Shown here: positions 1 to 7,846 of the stretch, piece by piece
Layout of the letters: the number at the start of each line of letters is the position of its first letter
How positions within the stretch are numbered: position 1 is the stretch's first letter
Assembly (NCBI GenBank): GCA_025201845.1
Contig: MU604039.1
Location: 40,434-56,851 of the forward strand
DNA: 16,418 nt
Reading direction: 5' to 3'
Source: Martensiomyces pterosporus
Taxonomy: Eukaryota > Kickxellomycota > Kickxellomycetes > Kickxellales > Kickxellaceae
The notes under the pieces: generated by a model
Database searches by the model: none
The model's input: the letters and a program-made list of their open reading frames with translations, nothing else
What the model was told of the DNA's origin: nothing
Program-made: the position numbers and the translations under genes

Positions 1-120
1 GAGGCGTACCTTGTTGGTCTCTTTGAGGACACCAACCTTGCTGCCATCCACGGCCGCCGTGTCACCATCCAGCCCAAGGATCTGCAGCTCGCCCGCCGTC
101 TCCGTGGTGAGCGCTCGTAA
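1..120 (+). CDS. Histone H3, C-terminal 39 residues (5' end outside window)
   Basis: This is the last 39 codons and TAA stop of a core histone H3, the nucleosome subunit that pairs with H4. Frame 1 reads from the window edge through the end of the alpha-2 helix, loop L2 (RVTIQPKD) and the alpha-3 helix to the ending RRLRGERS. The Leu and terminal Ser in that ending are fungal-type. Ala replaces the metazoan Cys110, as in yeast. Unusually, the residues equivalent to A114 and K115 read Gly-Arg (IHGRR instead of IHAKR). K122 is kept. Codons are strongly C-ending, as expected of a highly expressed gene. It lies tail-to-tail with AOS1. The start, promoter and any introns are outside the window. 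Family identity is certain; whether this is the canonical copy or a variant cannot be told from the tail. Confidence 0.96.
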   Translation, partial: EAYLVGLFEDTNLAAIHGRRVTIQPKDLQLARRLRGERS

Positions 121-236
121 ATTGGATTGGTGTGTCTAAATATGAGCTGGGGCAGCATTAGCAGCCCTGCTTCTGCTCCGCCATATTTTCATACTAATTC
201 TTACATGCCTCCGCCCACATCCATTTCCTCACGCTA

Positions 237-242
237 TTTATT
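237..242 (-). terminator. Probable poly(A) signal of AOS1 mRNA
   Basis: AATAAA on the minus strand, 94 nt beyond the AOS1 stop. It sits upstream (in + coordinates) of the H3 signal at 253-258, so the two convergent mRNAs should overlap at their 3' ends. Confidence 0.5.
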
Positions 243-252
243 CCTTTGTAAT

Positions 253-258
253 AATAAA
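253..258 (+). terminator. Probable poly(A) signal of histone H3 mRNA
   Basis: AATAAA lies 133 nt after the H3 stop in an AT-rich stretch. It is the only canonical hexamer on this strand before the AOS1 coding region. Fungal histone mRNAs are normally polyadenylated, and no animal-type histone stem-loop is visible here. Confidence 0.5.
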
Positions 259-335
259 TCTCACTCCACAGTACAATTAACTGGCAGGAAGGAATTTTAC
301 CAACTGGCTGTCTGAGGGTGCACTGAATATGATGG

Positions 336-1501
336 CTAGACCGTGCTGACTAGTCCGTCGCCGCTGATTGCGTCGTAGACGAACCAGTTGTTCATGGGCA
401 TGTCCTTGCGCGTAACGATCTTGAGAATCTCCTGCGCCAGTGTCCCGCCCATTACTGCTGCACATGGAACAAACTCTGTCCCCCAGCTTGCAACCACACG
501 CCTACATATGGTATTAGAAAATGTATGCTTGTCTTTGGGAAGCATTAGCAGGAAACGTACGAACTGGCAATGCAGTAGCTGCCCTCTTTTGTTTCATGTA
601 CTTACACGATCAAGTCGCTGCTCACCCAGCCATCAGGAATGCCCTTTGCCTTTGAAAGCGAGTCCACTGCTGCTCTGAGTTTCTCCTCGGTAACTGTGCG
701 GTCCTCCTTGCCTTCATCAATTAAAGAGTGCAGAGCTATAAACACACACGCGACTTCAGCCAAATAGGTTTAGAAATGCTGTTGGCCCAATGTAACTGAT
801 GGCAAGCAAGCATGAGCGGTTTGGTGTTTACCTTGGTATACAACTACCAGTGGCGATAGCACACGAGATAAGCGGCGCGGATTGGAAATCGAGAACTGGT
901 GGTCAAGCGACTCTCTCAGCGACTTGTATCTGGCTACCTTTGTCTCCCGCTTCGTCTCCCTGTCGCCTGACTCCGGGTTAGCCACCTTGGTTTCCTCTAG
1001 AAACTCATGCTCGCTTAGACAGTCGGCAAACAGGTATCCGAACACCCCAAACGCATCGGCAGCCACAAACCTCACGCCCTCTCCACTCTGACGGCACCTA
1101 TCGTTGACCTTCATCGCGCACCCAAAGTCTTTGCCTACAACAACAACCAGTTCATACTTCTCCAAATCCACATCGCTACCCCTCACGCTGATTTGCACAA
1201 GGGGATTGAGGATGCGCAGCCTCTCAGCCAGAACGCTGTCCTTGGGCTTGCCCACGTCCTCCGCGGTGAAGTAGTACTGGCTTTCAAGATCATCTTCGGT
1301 TACAGGAGCGGAGTCGCAGAGTGCTATGCAGCCGACTCCAGCCAGCACAAGGTTTTTGCACGCTTCAAGTGTGAGCGCCTTAATGCCCTGGAAGAGGATC
1401 GAGGAGCTGCGCAGGCGTGTTTGGGCCTCCATTCCCCACAGGCGGATCTGCCGGTCGTAGAGCGCGATTTCTTCCTTGCTGATGCTCGCTTCAACCGCCA
1501 T
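336..1501 (-). CDS. AOS1: SUMO-activating enzyme subunit 1 (Aos1/SAE1-like), three exons
   Basis: This is the smaller subunit of the heterodimeric SUMO E1, which with Uba2 adenylates SUMO and starts sumoylation, mainly in the nucleus. I join exons 832-1501, 606-735 and 336-501 into 321 residues; SAE1 and yeast Aos1 are near 347. The joins are in frame, with GTAAAC/TATAG and GTAAGT/GTAG borders and CTAAA and CTAAT branch sites. Residues 15-23 read YDRQIRLWG, the E1/ThiF signature with the Arg contributed to the partner's ATP site. VTEDDLESQYYF and the FGVFGYLFAD region follow. Exon 3 holds the conserved FVPCAAVMGGTLAQEILK and NNWFVYDA segments. The normally glycine-rich loop after strand 1 is degenerate (FQGIKALTLEACKN). 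The ATG at 1501 lies just before the YDRQIR region, as in the family. The gene is divergent from RPL25. Confidence 0.93.
502..605 (-). other. AOS1 intron 2
   Basis: A 104-nt phase-2 intron with donor GTAAGT, a branch-like CTAAT at 513-517 and acceptor ATGTAG. Splicing joins SSDLIV to RVVASWGTEFVPCAAV, restoring the conserved C-terminal adenylation-domain block. Confidence 0.88.
736..831 (-). other. AOS1 intron 1
   Basis: A 96-nt phase-1 intron. The donor is GTAAAC after CCAAG at 832, the branch-like CTAAA is at 769-773, and the acceptor TTTATAG ends at 736. Splicing joins VVVYQ to ALHSLIDEG, matching the Aos1 family through this segment. Reading through instead gives an unrelated tail and a stop. 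Confidence 0.85.
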
Positions 1502-2227
1502 GTTTTTTCTTTTTTCGTCACCAGCTGATGGTTCTACGGTGCAGATAGTGGAGAGTCAGGGAAAAGTATGTGTTTTTCTTTTTCGCTGTTCGATGGGCTT
1601 CCGGAATATGCCCACGATTTCTAGATTTTGCAACTTATTGGAGCACTGGCGGTGACGTCACACATTTGACTTGAGCTAGTCTACGCTGACTTCAGATGTC
1701 CCCGTGGCTTCCACGTTGCATGATTAAGAACTGCACTGTAAAATGAAGCAACGCGATAAAGGGCATATAGACCATATATCTGCTCTGCGGTATGCAGCAA
1801 ATATCTACATATGAGGGATAGCAACATTTCAGCCAAGCCTTGTCATAAATTGTACCTTTGTCGAGCTAAGGTAACAAAACCTACTCGAATACGGTCAAAG
1901 TCTTCCAACAAGTACCAAAATATCCCAATTTTAAACGACCATTATCCACACAGCACAGATATAGTCGAAGCTATACACTTCATTCCATCGTAGTAGCGAT
2001 CAACACTATATCGGTCCTCTTCCGTGTACACTGGGGACAGCCTGGTGCTCAGGCAAGCACCGGCTCGAATGGCTCGAGCCACGACTCACAACAATCTCGA
2101 AATTCAAGCGCTAGCAGAGTGGTTTATTATTTTTTCGGCTGGGCGAGGTGCGCATGAAGTTTGGCTGAAGGACAAGTCGCCCGTGGATGCATCCTTTCAC
2201 TCAGTAGCGAAGTCTAAATATATAGCC
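1502..2227. promoter_or_regulatory. Divergent AOS1/RPL25 intergenic promoter region
   Basis: 726 bp between the AOS1 and RPL25 start codons. The AOS1 side holds a perfect CRE palindrome (separate entry). The middle, about 1720-1990, is AT-rich with several TATA-like runs. Near 2065-2091 there is a small CTCGA-rich inverted motif. A T-rich tract lies near 2126-2137, about 90 bp before the RPL25 ATG, and the pyrimidine-rich CCTTTCACTC near 2192-2201 could be an RPL25 initiator. I see no convincing coding region, tRNA or named ribosomal-protein box. The only open frames are short (for example 1811-1993 on +) and look like chance. Confidence 0.6.
1653..1660. promoter_or_regulatory. CRE/ATF-type palindrome TGACGTCA
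   Basis: A perfect 8-bp TGACGTCA, the site of ATF/CREB-family bZIP factors (for example Atf1-Pcr1 in fission yeast). It lies 152 bp upstream of the AOS1 ATG and 568 bp upstream of RPL25, so AOS1 is the more likely target. The match is seen in the sequence; function is inferred. Confidence 0.4.
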
Positions 2228-3414
2228 ATGTCGCCCAAGAACGGTAAGGAATAATACGCCATTCAGCAGCGAATCCATCAGGCTGCAAGGGATGCGAGAA
2301 AGGGGAGCTGCAGCGGCGAGAGAAAGGGACAGCGGAATGGATGCGTTGAGACAGCTTATCCGAAAGGATGGATGCGCCGCACAACAGACACGGATTTTAA
2401 GCCGGTAGCAGGCGTTGTGGAGTACGGTTGGAATTCGAAATGGAATTCTGCATTCGCTTTTGGAGCCGCCTCAAAATTGCGCTCCCTTAGCGTCAGCGCG
2501 GAGAGGGTGTGGAATGGGAGCATGCAAATTCGAAATTTGCAGCGGTTGAGGGACGTGCGTGCAATCCGGGAAATTGCTCTGATTGCAGAGGAAAAGAGCT
2601 TGTTCAAATTCCTCACGCCAGAGATTGAAGCAGCTGGTCAGTGGCAGCTACTTTCTGGGCACAGCGCCGCTCAATCGAACAAATTCGCGTGTTCCACGAC
2701 GTTATCTCGCAGATTCTACCAGCAGCTCTCTACTCGCGCTCCCTAGCTCCAGCAGATCGCAAACGGCCCACGTAGTCGCGTTGTGCACAACACGAGAAAA
2801 GCCAAAGATACCCAGCGCTGAAGTCAAACGCATTTCACTAAATTCGACGCGCTCTTCATTATTTATTCATGCTGTAGCTTCCACTAAGGCTCAGGCTGCC
2901 CGCAAGGCTACCCTCAAGGGTGTCCAGGGACAGAAGGTCAAGAAGGCCCGCACCAGCGTCACCTTCCGCCTTCCCAAGACCCTCCGTCTTGCCCGCAACC
3001 CCAAGTACGCCCGCAAGGCTACTCCCCGCTTCGCCTCGCTTGACCAGCACAGCGTTCTTAAGCAGCCCCTCAACACTGAGACTGCCATGAAGAAGATCGA
3101 GGACAACAACACCCTTGTCTTCCTCGTTGATGTCCGCGCCAACAAGCGCCACATCAAGGATGCCGTCAAGAAGCTCTACGACGTTGATGCCGCCAAGATC
3201 AACACCCTCATCCGTCCTGATGGTGTTAAGAAGGCCTACATCCGCCTCCCTGCTGATGTTGATGCCCTTGACGTTGCTAACAAGGTAAGTGCCCGTGTGC
3301 TACAATGGCTTGCGGTGCTGTCTCATGCTTGACTATGATGCTGCAGCTTGTTGCTAACATCCCGCTGTACTTGTTTCTACCATTTCCCACGCTTTGTAGA
3401 TTGGTTTCATCTAA
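2228..3414 (+). CDS. RPL25: 60S ribosomal protein uL23 (RPL25/L23a), three exons
   Basis: Large-subunit protein uL23, which binds 25S rRNA and lines the polypeptide exit tunnel mouth, docking SRP and nascent-chain factors. I assemble 2228-2243, 2878-3284 and 3400-3414 into 145 residues (yeast L25 has 142). Exon 1 is only ATG plus five codons' worth of sequence (MSPKN and one base); joined to exon 2 it gives [16 protein letters not shown], a typical basic uL23 N terminus. The core reads [24 protein letters not shown], then the globular domain ([55 protein letters not shown]). Exon 3 supplies IGFI and TAA, the conserved ending. Without the splices the frame has no sensible start and reads through into VSARVLQW. 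The start choice rests on the splice fit, as no other ATG nearby gives an L23a-like N terminus. Confidence 0.93.
2244..2877 (+). other. RPL25 intron 1 (long first intron)
   Basis: A 634-nt phase-1 intron, about six times the other introns here. The donor is GTAAGG after AACG, a branch-like CTAAA is at 2838-2842, and the acceptor CTGTAG ends at 2877. Long first introns just after the start codon are common in fungal ribosomal-protein genes and can hold regulatory elements or snoRNAs. I found no convincing C/D box pair. It contains a 7-bp hairpin at 2524-2540 and an unbroken 124-codon frame (2372-2746) that I cannot relate to any family. Confidence 0.8.
2524..2540. repeat. Small inverted repeat inside RPL25 intron 1
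   Basis: GCAAATT and AATTTGC flank a 3-nt loop, forming a 7-bp AT-rich hairpin within the long intron. It could be chance or a small structural element. Confidence 0.4.
3285..3399 (+). other. RPL25 intron 2
   Basis: A 115-nt phase-0 intron with donor GTAAGT, a perfect CTAAC branch site at 3354-3358 and acceptor TTTGTAG. It separates the last 15 coding nucleotides, which encode IGFI and the stop, from the body of the gene. Confidence 0.92.
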
Positions 3415-3647
3415 ATCATTTGGCACCAGCTTTTCCTCTTGTTCTCTACTACGATATAAACGTTGAGCCCTCTTTTTGGCATCTGCTTTCTCGCTGTTGA
3501 GAATTCTTGGAAAACCACGCAGCAGTTGCTGTTTACTCCTTGACAAGGATAACCGTTGCAAAAAAAGAAAAAAAAAAACAGTGTATGCTGTATGCTGGGC
3601 GTTTATTGGAGCTCTGCATTCGTGTATAGTGGTTCTATTGGCAAAGC

Positions 3648-5585
3648 TCATAAGCGGTTGTGGCCCTTTGTATGGCCAGACTCCATCTTGGCTGTGCGCG
3701 CGCCGAATTGGATGGCTCTCTTTGCTAGCGTGCTTGCTCCAGTCAGACCCAGCTGGTAGGCAAGCAGTCGAAGCAGCAGCTTCTCACCATATCCCCGAGG
3801 GTACCGCATGTCCATTTTCCGATCCAGCGGAGCTGACGATAGGAACCGGACCACATTGGCAGCAAGGAACGGGTAGCGCGACTCCTTGCTGCTGTCCGAT
3901 ACAATGCGATCGTCACGGCCCAGGTTTCTGGATGCAATCCGCTGGACATCCACACGGATCTCCTGCCCAAGCTCCTGCCACCCGCCGCGCTCCCAGGCCG
4001 AGCGATGTCTCGAGTACCCGCCCAGCTGCTCATCGGCCCCCATTCCTAGGAGCAAGACTCGTGCCATCCCTGTATACTCCTTTCTAGGGAAGAGTGCTGT
4101 GCCTGTGGGGCGCCCTTCGCACTTGGTGTCTACAGGCACAGCAAGGCTGCCCACTCCTCGGCTGGCAAACCATATGGCCATGCCGATGCTCATATCCATC
4201 ACCGTGTCGGAGGGAGCAAGAAGCTGGCGAATGTGGGGCTTGTGCGCGAGAACATCGCTGTAGGGAACGTCGACCTCAACAAATCTCCACTCGCGCTCAG
4301 GGTCGATCCGACACAGCTCCAGCCACCCCTGTCGCCCAGTCTTGCGATCAGGAACATCGTAAATGCTCTTGGTATCGCCAGGAACAGCAGCTGGTGACCT
4401 TGCTGAAGCCGAGGATCCCCCTTCCTTTTCGCCTTTTCCTTTCTTGTGCTTCAGTATATGCTCCTCAGTGTGTCTGGCCTTGACTTGGCGCGGGTTCTCG
4501 AATGCCACGTTGAATAGCTCAATGGGCTCGGACTTGGGCAAGATGCTGGTGAGGAGCGCTGCTATCGTGATGCAGTCAACACCGCCTGAGAACAGGATGC
4601 CTACGCGTGGGTCGTTTGCGCACCCGCTGGTGGGGATCGATTCTACCCTTTCTCGGATTGCTGCAGATAGCTCTTCCTTGAGGCGGTCCACATATGGCTG
4701 CCACTCGTGGATCTCGGGAAAGGCGGAAAGATCGCAGTTCTCTACAGGCAGCCTTGCGCCACTGTCGCTTTCTGGGCTGGTGCTGGAAGCCAGTTCTAGG
4801 TTTACTCTGTCGAAGGGTAGAGCAAGACAGCTGCCTTGCTCTGGAGCGCCTTCATCGCCGCTGTAGTGCCAGTCATACTGGACAGTCGACTCGGGTGCTA
4901 AAGCAGTGGGTGATGATGAATCGAGGTCCAGGCAGTATATTTTTTGTGCCAGGATCTCTGTCCACTCCGACGATCCCTCACTCTGCTCCTCCCCTTGAAT
5001 GCCCTCCATGGGGGTATTCGCTGTAGCATCCGCTGTATCGGTGCCATCAGCTACCGATGATATGAAAAGGGCGTCCGGAGATGCGCGCTTGACTAGTAGC
5101 GAGCGACGGCCGAGGAAATCGCGAGCAAACCAGAGCTTCTTTTGCTGGCGGTCCAAGTACACAAACGCATAGGGTCCCTCAATCTCACTGAACGCCCGCA
5201 AAATGTAATTGCACTCATTCGCATCTTTTTTGAGTGCCTGAATCCTATCAAATAGCTTGCGTCCATCGTTTTCGGCTCTAACATCAAGGCCCGCAAACAC
5301 CTCGCCGTTCCAGCAAAAGACGTCGCCGCTCTCCTCGTCAGAAATGGGCTGTCTCTCCGTGTGGGGTCCGCGCAAGTGGAGGACGTGAGCACCAAATGTT
5401 ACGTTGACTGCGGGATCGCTCGCATTATTGCTGGGTAGCGTCACTGCTAGCTCGCGGTGCGAATCTGGCCCACGGCGGCTGTTGGTCTTTGTCAGGTTGG
5501 ACCAAATGTCTGCGTAGTTGGTCTTTTCTCCTCGCGTCCTAATTGCTGCTTCGTTGCGCTGGATGAGCACCTGGATCCCGCACAT
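3648..5585 (-). CDS. Asparagine synthetase domain-containing protein 1-like (ASNSD1)
   Basis: An intronless 645-residue protein with two domains. The N-terminal class II glutamine amidotransferase (about 1-215) starts MCGIQVLI, so Cys2 becomes the nucleophile after Met removal. It keeps RRGPD (37-41) and WNGEVF (92-97). The C-terminal asparagine-synthetase-like ATP-pyrophosphatase domain (about 290-640) carries the PP-loop FSGGVDC (332-338), the MDMSIGMAIWF segment (463-473), LGMGADEQLGGYSRHR (513-528) and RDDRIVSDSSKESRYPFL (557-574). This pattern matches human ASNSD1 and its fungal relatives, not true AsnB; their physiological substrate is not well established. The PP-loop ends in Cys where SGGxDS is usual. 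A Lys/Gly/Ser-rich insert (about 376-405) follows the PP-loop domain's first half. The start is fixed by the MCGI nucleophile motif. The 267-bp leader contains no long upstream ORF. Confidence 0.92.
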   Translation of the reverse strand: MCGIQVLIQRNEAAIRTRGEKTNYADIWSNLTKTNSRRGPDSHRELAVTLPSNNASDPAVNVTFGAHVLHLRGPHTERQPISDEESGDVFCWNGEVFAGLDVRAENDGRKLFDRIQALKKDANECNYILRAFSEIEGPYAFVYLDRQQKKLWFARDFLGRRSLLVKRASPDALFISSVADGTDTADATANTPMEGIQGEEQSEGSSEWTEILAQKIYCLDLDSSSPTALAPESTVQYDWHYSGDEGAPEQGSCLALPFDRVNLELASSTSPESDSGARLPVENCDLSAFPEIHEWQPYVDRLKEELSAAIRERVESIPTSGCANDPRVGILFSGGVDCITIAALLTSILPKSEPIELFNVAFENPRQVKARHTEEHILKHKKGKGEKEGGSSASARSPAAVPGDTKSIYDVPDRKTGRQGWLELCRIDPEREWRFVEVDVPYSDVLAHKPHIRQLLAPSDTVMDMSIGMAIWFASRGVGSLAVPVDTKCEGRPTGTALFPRKEYTGMARVLLLGMGADEQLGGYSRHRSAWERGGWQELGQEIRVDVQRIASRNLGRDDRIVSDSSKESRYPFLAANVVRFLSSAPLDRKMDMRYPRGYGEKLLLRLLAYQLGLTGASTLAKRAIQFGARTAKMESGHTKGHNRL

Positions 5586-5852
5586 TTTCTCTAACGCTGC
5601 CCTGCTTCGTCTGTCGCGTTTCTGATACTTGAAGGTGAAAGTGAAGGGTGGCCCGGGATTTTGGCTCGGATATCTGCCGTGTTTATGTTAGAAACCGAGC
5701 GATATGTATGGGTTCTGTAGAAAACACTGTATTGCGTGCTGCCAATTGAACACGAAACAGCGACAAAAAAAAAGCAGACAGCGATTTAAAAGACATTAAG
5801 AGGATTAGAAAGGAGGCTAGAGTTGTTACATACGCGTAGACGGGAAGGGTGC
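5586..5852 (-). promoter_or_regulatory. ASNSD1 promoter and RTF1 3' flank
   Basis: 267 bp between the RTF1 stop and the ASNSD1 start, both transcribed leftward. It must hold the RTF1 poly(A) site and the ASNSD1 promoter. There is no canonical AATAAA near the RTF1 stop on the minus strand; a T-run lies at 5765-5773 (A-run on +). No minus-strand ATG occurs within about 200 nt of the ASNSD1 start, so the leader appears free of upstream ORFs. Confidence 0.5.
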
Positions 5853-7526
5853 TTAGAGCTGGAGGAAGCTCATATCGTATCCGCCGTTAGCAGCCATCAT
5901 CTCTGTGTATCCCGGTGTGACCTTTGAGCGCAGCGACAGCTCCTGCACCTTGATTGCATGCACCGGGGCAAATCCGTTCGCCTTTTGCGTGTCGGTATTT
6001 CTACTAAGAGCAGCAGACACACCGGCACTCAAATTGGACGACGATAGCCGGCTGCTTGATGTCGGAGTAAACAGCTTCTTGCGCTTATTTGGCGTGTGCG
6101 TGCCGCTATCTGACCCACCCTGGTGGCGCGAGGCAGTCGATGGCGCCAAGAGCGACTTGTTGCCAGAAACAACGGACTGCACGCCAACAGAGTCAGACTT
6201 TGCAGCTGTGCTAGCCTGCTTGTCGAGCTCAGCAAGGCGGGCCTCGATTTTCTCGAGCTTGGCCCAGTCCCCGTTCTGGCGAGCCTCAATACGGCGCTGC
6301 AAAAGCTCTGCGCGCTCAAGAGCCGGGTTGATAGTGGTGCCCGAGGATCCAACAAGACGAGCCAGACGCCTGCGCTCGTTGACCATTGTGTTGATATCGG
6401 CATCAGTGAGCTGGTAGTTTTTGGCCTTCTCCAGGTCCTGGATTTTCTGCTGCACAGCAGCATGTGTTGTGCGGTGGCGAATGCGGTCAGAGCGCAGCCT
6501 CGACTCCCAGCTGCTAAACTCCTCCGGCTTGACCGGGCTATTCGATATGGTCTCCATCGAATAGTCCTTTTCCAAGGCGCCGAACTTTAGCGTCAGGTAC
6601 TTGTCTGTCAGCGTCTTGTTGATGCTGTACGGCTGCTGGTCCCTGCCCTGGCCCTGGACTACATCGACAATCTCCATCATCTTGTACTGGTTATAGTCGC
6701 CGCCATCGTCCTTGGTCCTGGTCACAATGCGGACAAAGCACCCAATAATGGCGTTTGCCAGAAATGGCGCGAAAAGCCACTTCTCCAGCTGGTTGCGCGT
6801 GAGGCAGATGGTGTTGATGTCGTCCAAGGAGGCAGTAGGCTCAGGCTCACCGTCGCTCTCACTTTCGTCCTCAGCACCCGATGATGACCAGCGGCCGGGG
6901 CTCCCATGGCGCCGTCTCTCCCTTGCACGCTTCAGGTCCGAAAATGCACCACCGCGGCCAGAGGACTCATGATGCGCATCCCCGCGCGTGCGACGAGCAC
7001 GTGTGGACCGCCCAGCAACATCGTCGGCACCCGAGGCTGGCCCACCCGTGGGACCCCTGTTACCAGCCTTGAGTTTCATCTTCAGCTCGCGGCGCTCAAC
7101 AAGCAGATCGCGTTTCTCCTGCCGATCGGCCAGGATGCGCTCACGGTCCACTTCGTTCAGCGATGCCAGCCAGCTACGGTCCTTGTGATCGCCCATCAGG
7201 TCATCTCCCCACTGGTCAAGAGGCAGGTCATCATCGTCGTCAGCGTTACGGCCTGCGCCATTGTCGTGATAGCTTGAGGAGTCCGACATGTCCGCATCCA
7301 GATCGTCGGCCCCCGTGTCCATATCGATGTTGTCGTCGGAGCCAGAGTACTCGTCGCGCCGCGAGTGTCTGTGGGGGCTGCCGCTGTAGCGGTCGCGGCT
7401 GTGGTGGTGACGCTTATGGTGGCCGTGGCCTTTGCCGCGGCTGTCGGCACGGCTGCGCTCGGATGAGCGGTTTGCGCCTGTGTCATCCTCGAACAGCTCC
7501 AGAATGTCGTTCTCCAAGTTATCCAT
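5853..7526 (-). CDS. RTF1: RNA polymerase-associated protein Rtf1 (Paf1 complex)
   Basis: A Paf1-complex subunit that travels with RNA polymerase II and stimulates Rad6/Bre1 ubiquitylation of histone H2B. The intronless frame encodes 557 residues. Residues 1-104 are disordered, with a His/Arg/Ser-rich patch (34-62) and an acidic run (95-100). The histone modification domain (about 105-150) shows DDLMGDHKDRSWLASLNEVD and ERILADRQEKRD. The Plus3 domain (about 234-337) reads LDDINTICLTRNQLEKW, ANAIIGCFVRI, YKMMEIVDVV and YSINKTLTDKYLTLKFG; it normally binds phosphorylated Spt5. A charged helical segment (about 340-437) and a Ser/Thr-rich tail with a basic NKRKK patch (480-484) follow, ending DMSFLQL. 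The ATG at 7526 gives the usual acidic MDNLENDILELFEDD start. Its 5' neighbour is the small secreted-peptide gene, on the same strand. Confidence 0.95.
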   Translation of the reverse strand: MDNLENDILELFEDDTGANRSSERSRADSRGKGHGHHKRHHHSRDRYSGSPHRHSRRDEYSGSDDNIDMDTGADDLDADMSDSSSYHDNGAGRNADDDDDLPLDQWGDDLMGDHKDRSWLASLNEVDRERILADRQEKRDLLVERRELKMKLKAGNRGPTGGPASGADDVAGRSTRARRTRGDAHHESSGRGGAFSDLKRARERRRHGSPGRWSSSGAEDESESDGEPEPTASLDDINTICLTRNQLEKWLFAPFLANAIIGCFVRIVTRTKDDGGDYNQYKMMEIVDVVQGQGRDQQPYSINKTLTDKYLTLKFGALEKDYSMETISNSPVKPEEFSSWESRLRSDRIRHRTTHAAVQQKIQDLEKAKNYQLTDADINTMVNERRRLARLVGSSGTTINPALERAELLQRRIEARQNGDWAKLEKIEARLAELDKQASTAAKSDSVGVQSVVSGNKSLLAPSTASRHQGGSDSGTHTPNKRKKLFTPTSSSRLSSSNLSAGVSAALSRNTDTQKANGFAPVHAIKVQELSLRSKVTPGYTEMMAANGGYDMSFLQL

Positions 7527-7733
7527 TGCGTGTATTTGTGCGTATGCCTAGTCTGTGGGTATCCTTGTGAAGAAACTCAGAGCAAGAAGCTTGAGAAGCC
7601 AAAATAAGCAAGTGAAAGGGGGATAGGCAAGAGAGAGGTTTGCAGAATGCGCACCAGTGGGCGGAAGTATAACCATTCTGTGCATATCAACGATAGCACT
7701 GCTGCCCAAGCATTTGGGGTTTACAGCCTTTAT

Positions 7734-7739
7734 CACGTG
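7734..7739. promoter_or_regulatory. CACGTG E-box
   Basis: A palindromic bHLH site (Cbf1/USF type) in the RTF1 upstream region, about 210 bp from its ATG. The match is visible; function is inferred, and a 6-bp motif can arise by chance. Confidence 0.25.
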
Positions 7740-7762
7740 TTATGTATGGCTATGGCCAGGTG

Positions 7763-7768
7763 TTTATT
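7763..7768 (-). terminator. Probable poly(A) signal of the secreted-peptide gene
   Basis: AATAAA on the minus strand, 79 nt beyond the TGA stop of the 63-residue peptide gene. Together with the TATA-like box upstream it frames a compact independent transcription unit. Confidence 0.5.
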
Positions 7769-7846
7769 TGTATCTTCGCAACTTATAATGGTCTATTGGG
7801 GAACGCTGGAGGCACGGGTCTTGTATCCTGCTACTAATGGTGCAGC

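Larger units (their letters stand above)
7527..7846 (-). promoter_or_regulatory. RTF1 promoter and 3' flank of the secreted-peptide gene
   Basis: 320 bp between two leftward genes. The left part is the pyrimidine-rich RTF1 leader. A palindromic CACGTG E-box lies at 7734-7739, about 210 bp upstream of the RTF1 ATG. The right part carries the peptide gene's AATAAA (7763-7768, minus). I see no other gene. Confidence 0.55.

Noticed and set aside
2065..2140. tRNA-like A and B box fragments (TAGCAGAGTGG; GGCTCGAATGG) followed by a T-run
   Set aside because: The boxes are in the wrong order and no acceptor, anticodon or T-arm stems form.
2244..2877. Intronic C/D-box snoRNA in RPL25 intron 1
   Set aside because: I found no paired C (RUGAUGA) and D (CUGA) boxes with a terminal stem. 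A covariance search could still find an H/ACA type.
3560..3578. A-rich run suggesting a retroposed mRNA tail
   Set aside because: It lies in the 3' flank of RPL25/ASNSD1 with no target-site duplication, and both genes keep their context (RPL25 has introns).
5586..5852. Upstream ORF like the human ASDURF that precedes ASNSD1
   Set aside because: The leader has no ATG near the start and only a short 37-codon frame from the RTF1 3' flank, with no prefoldin-like features.
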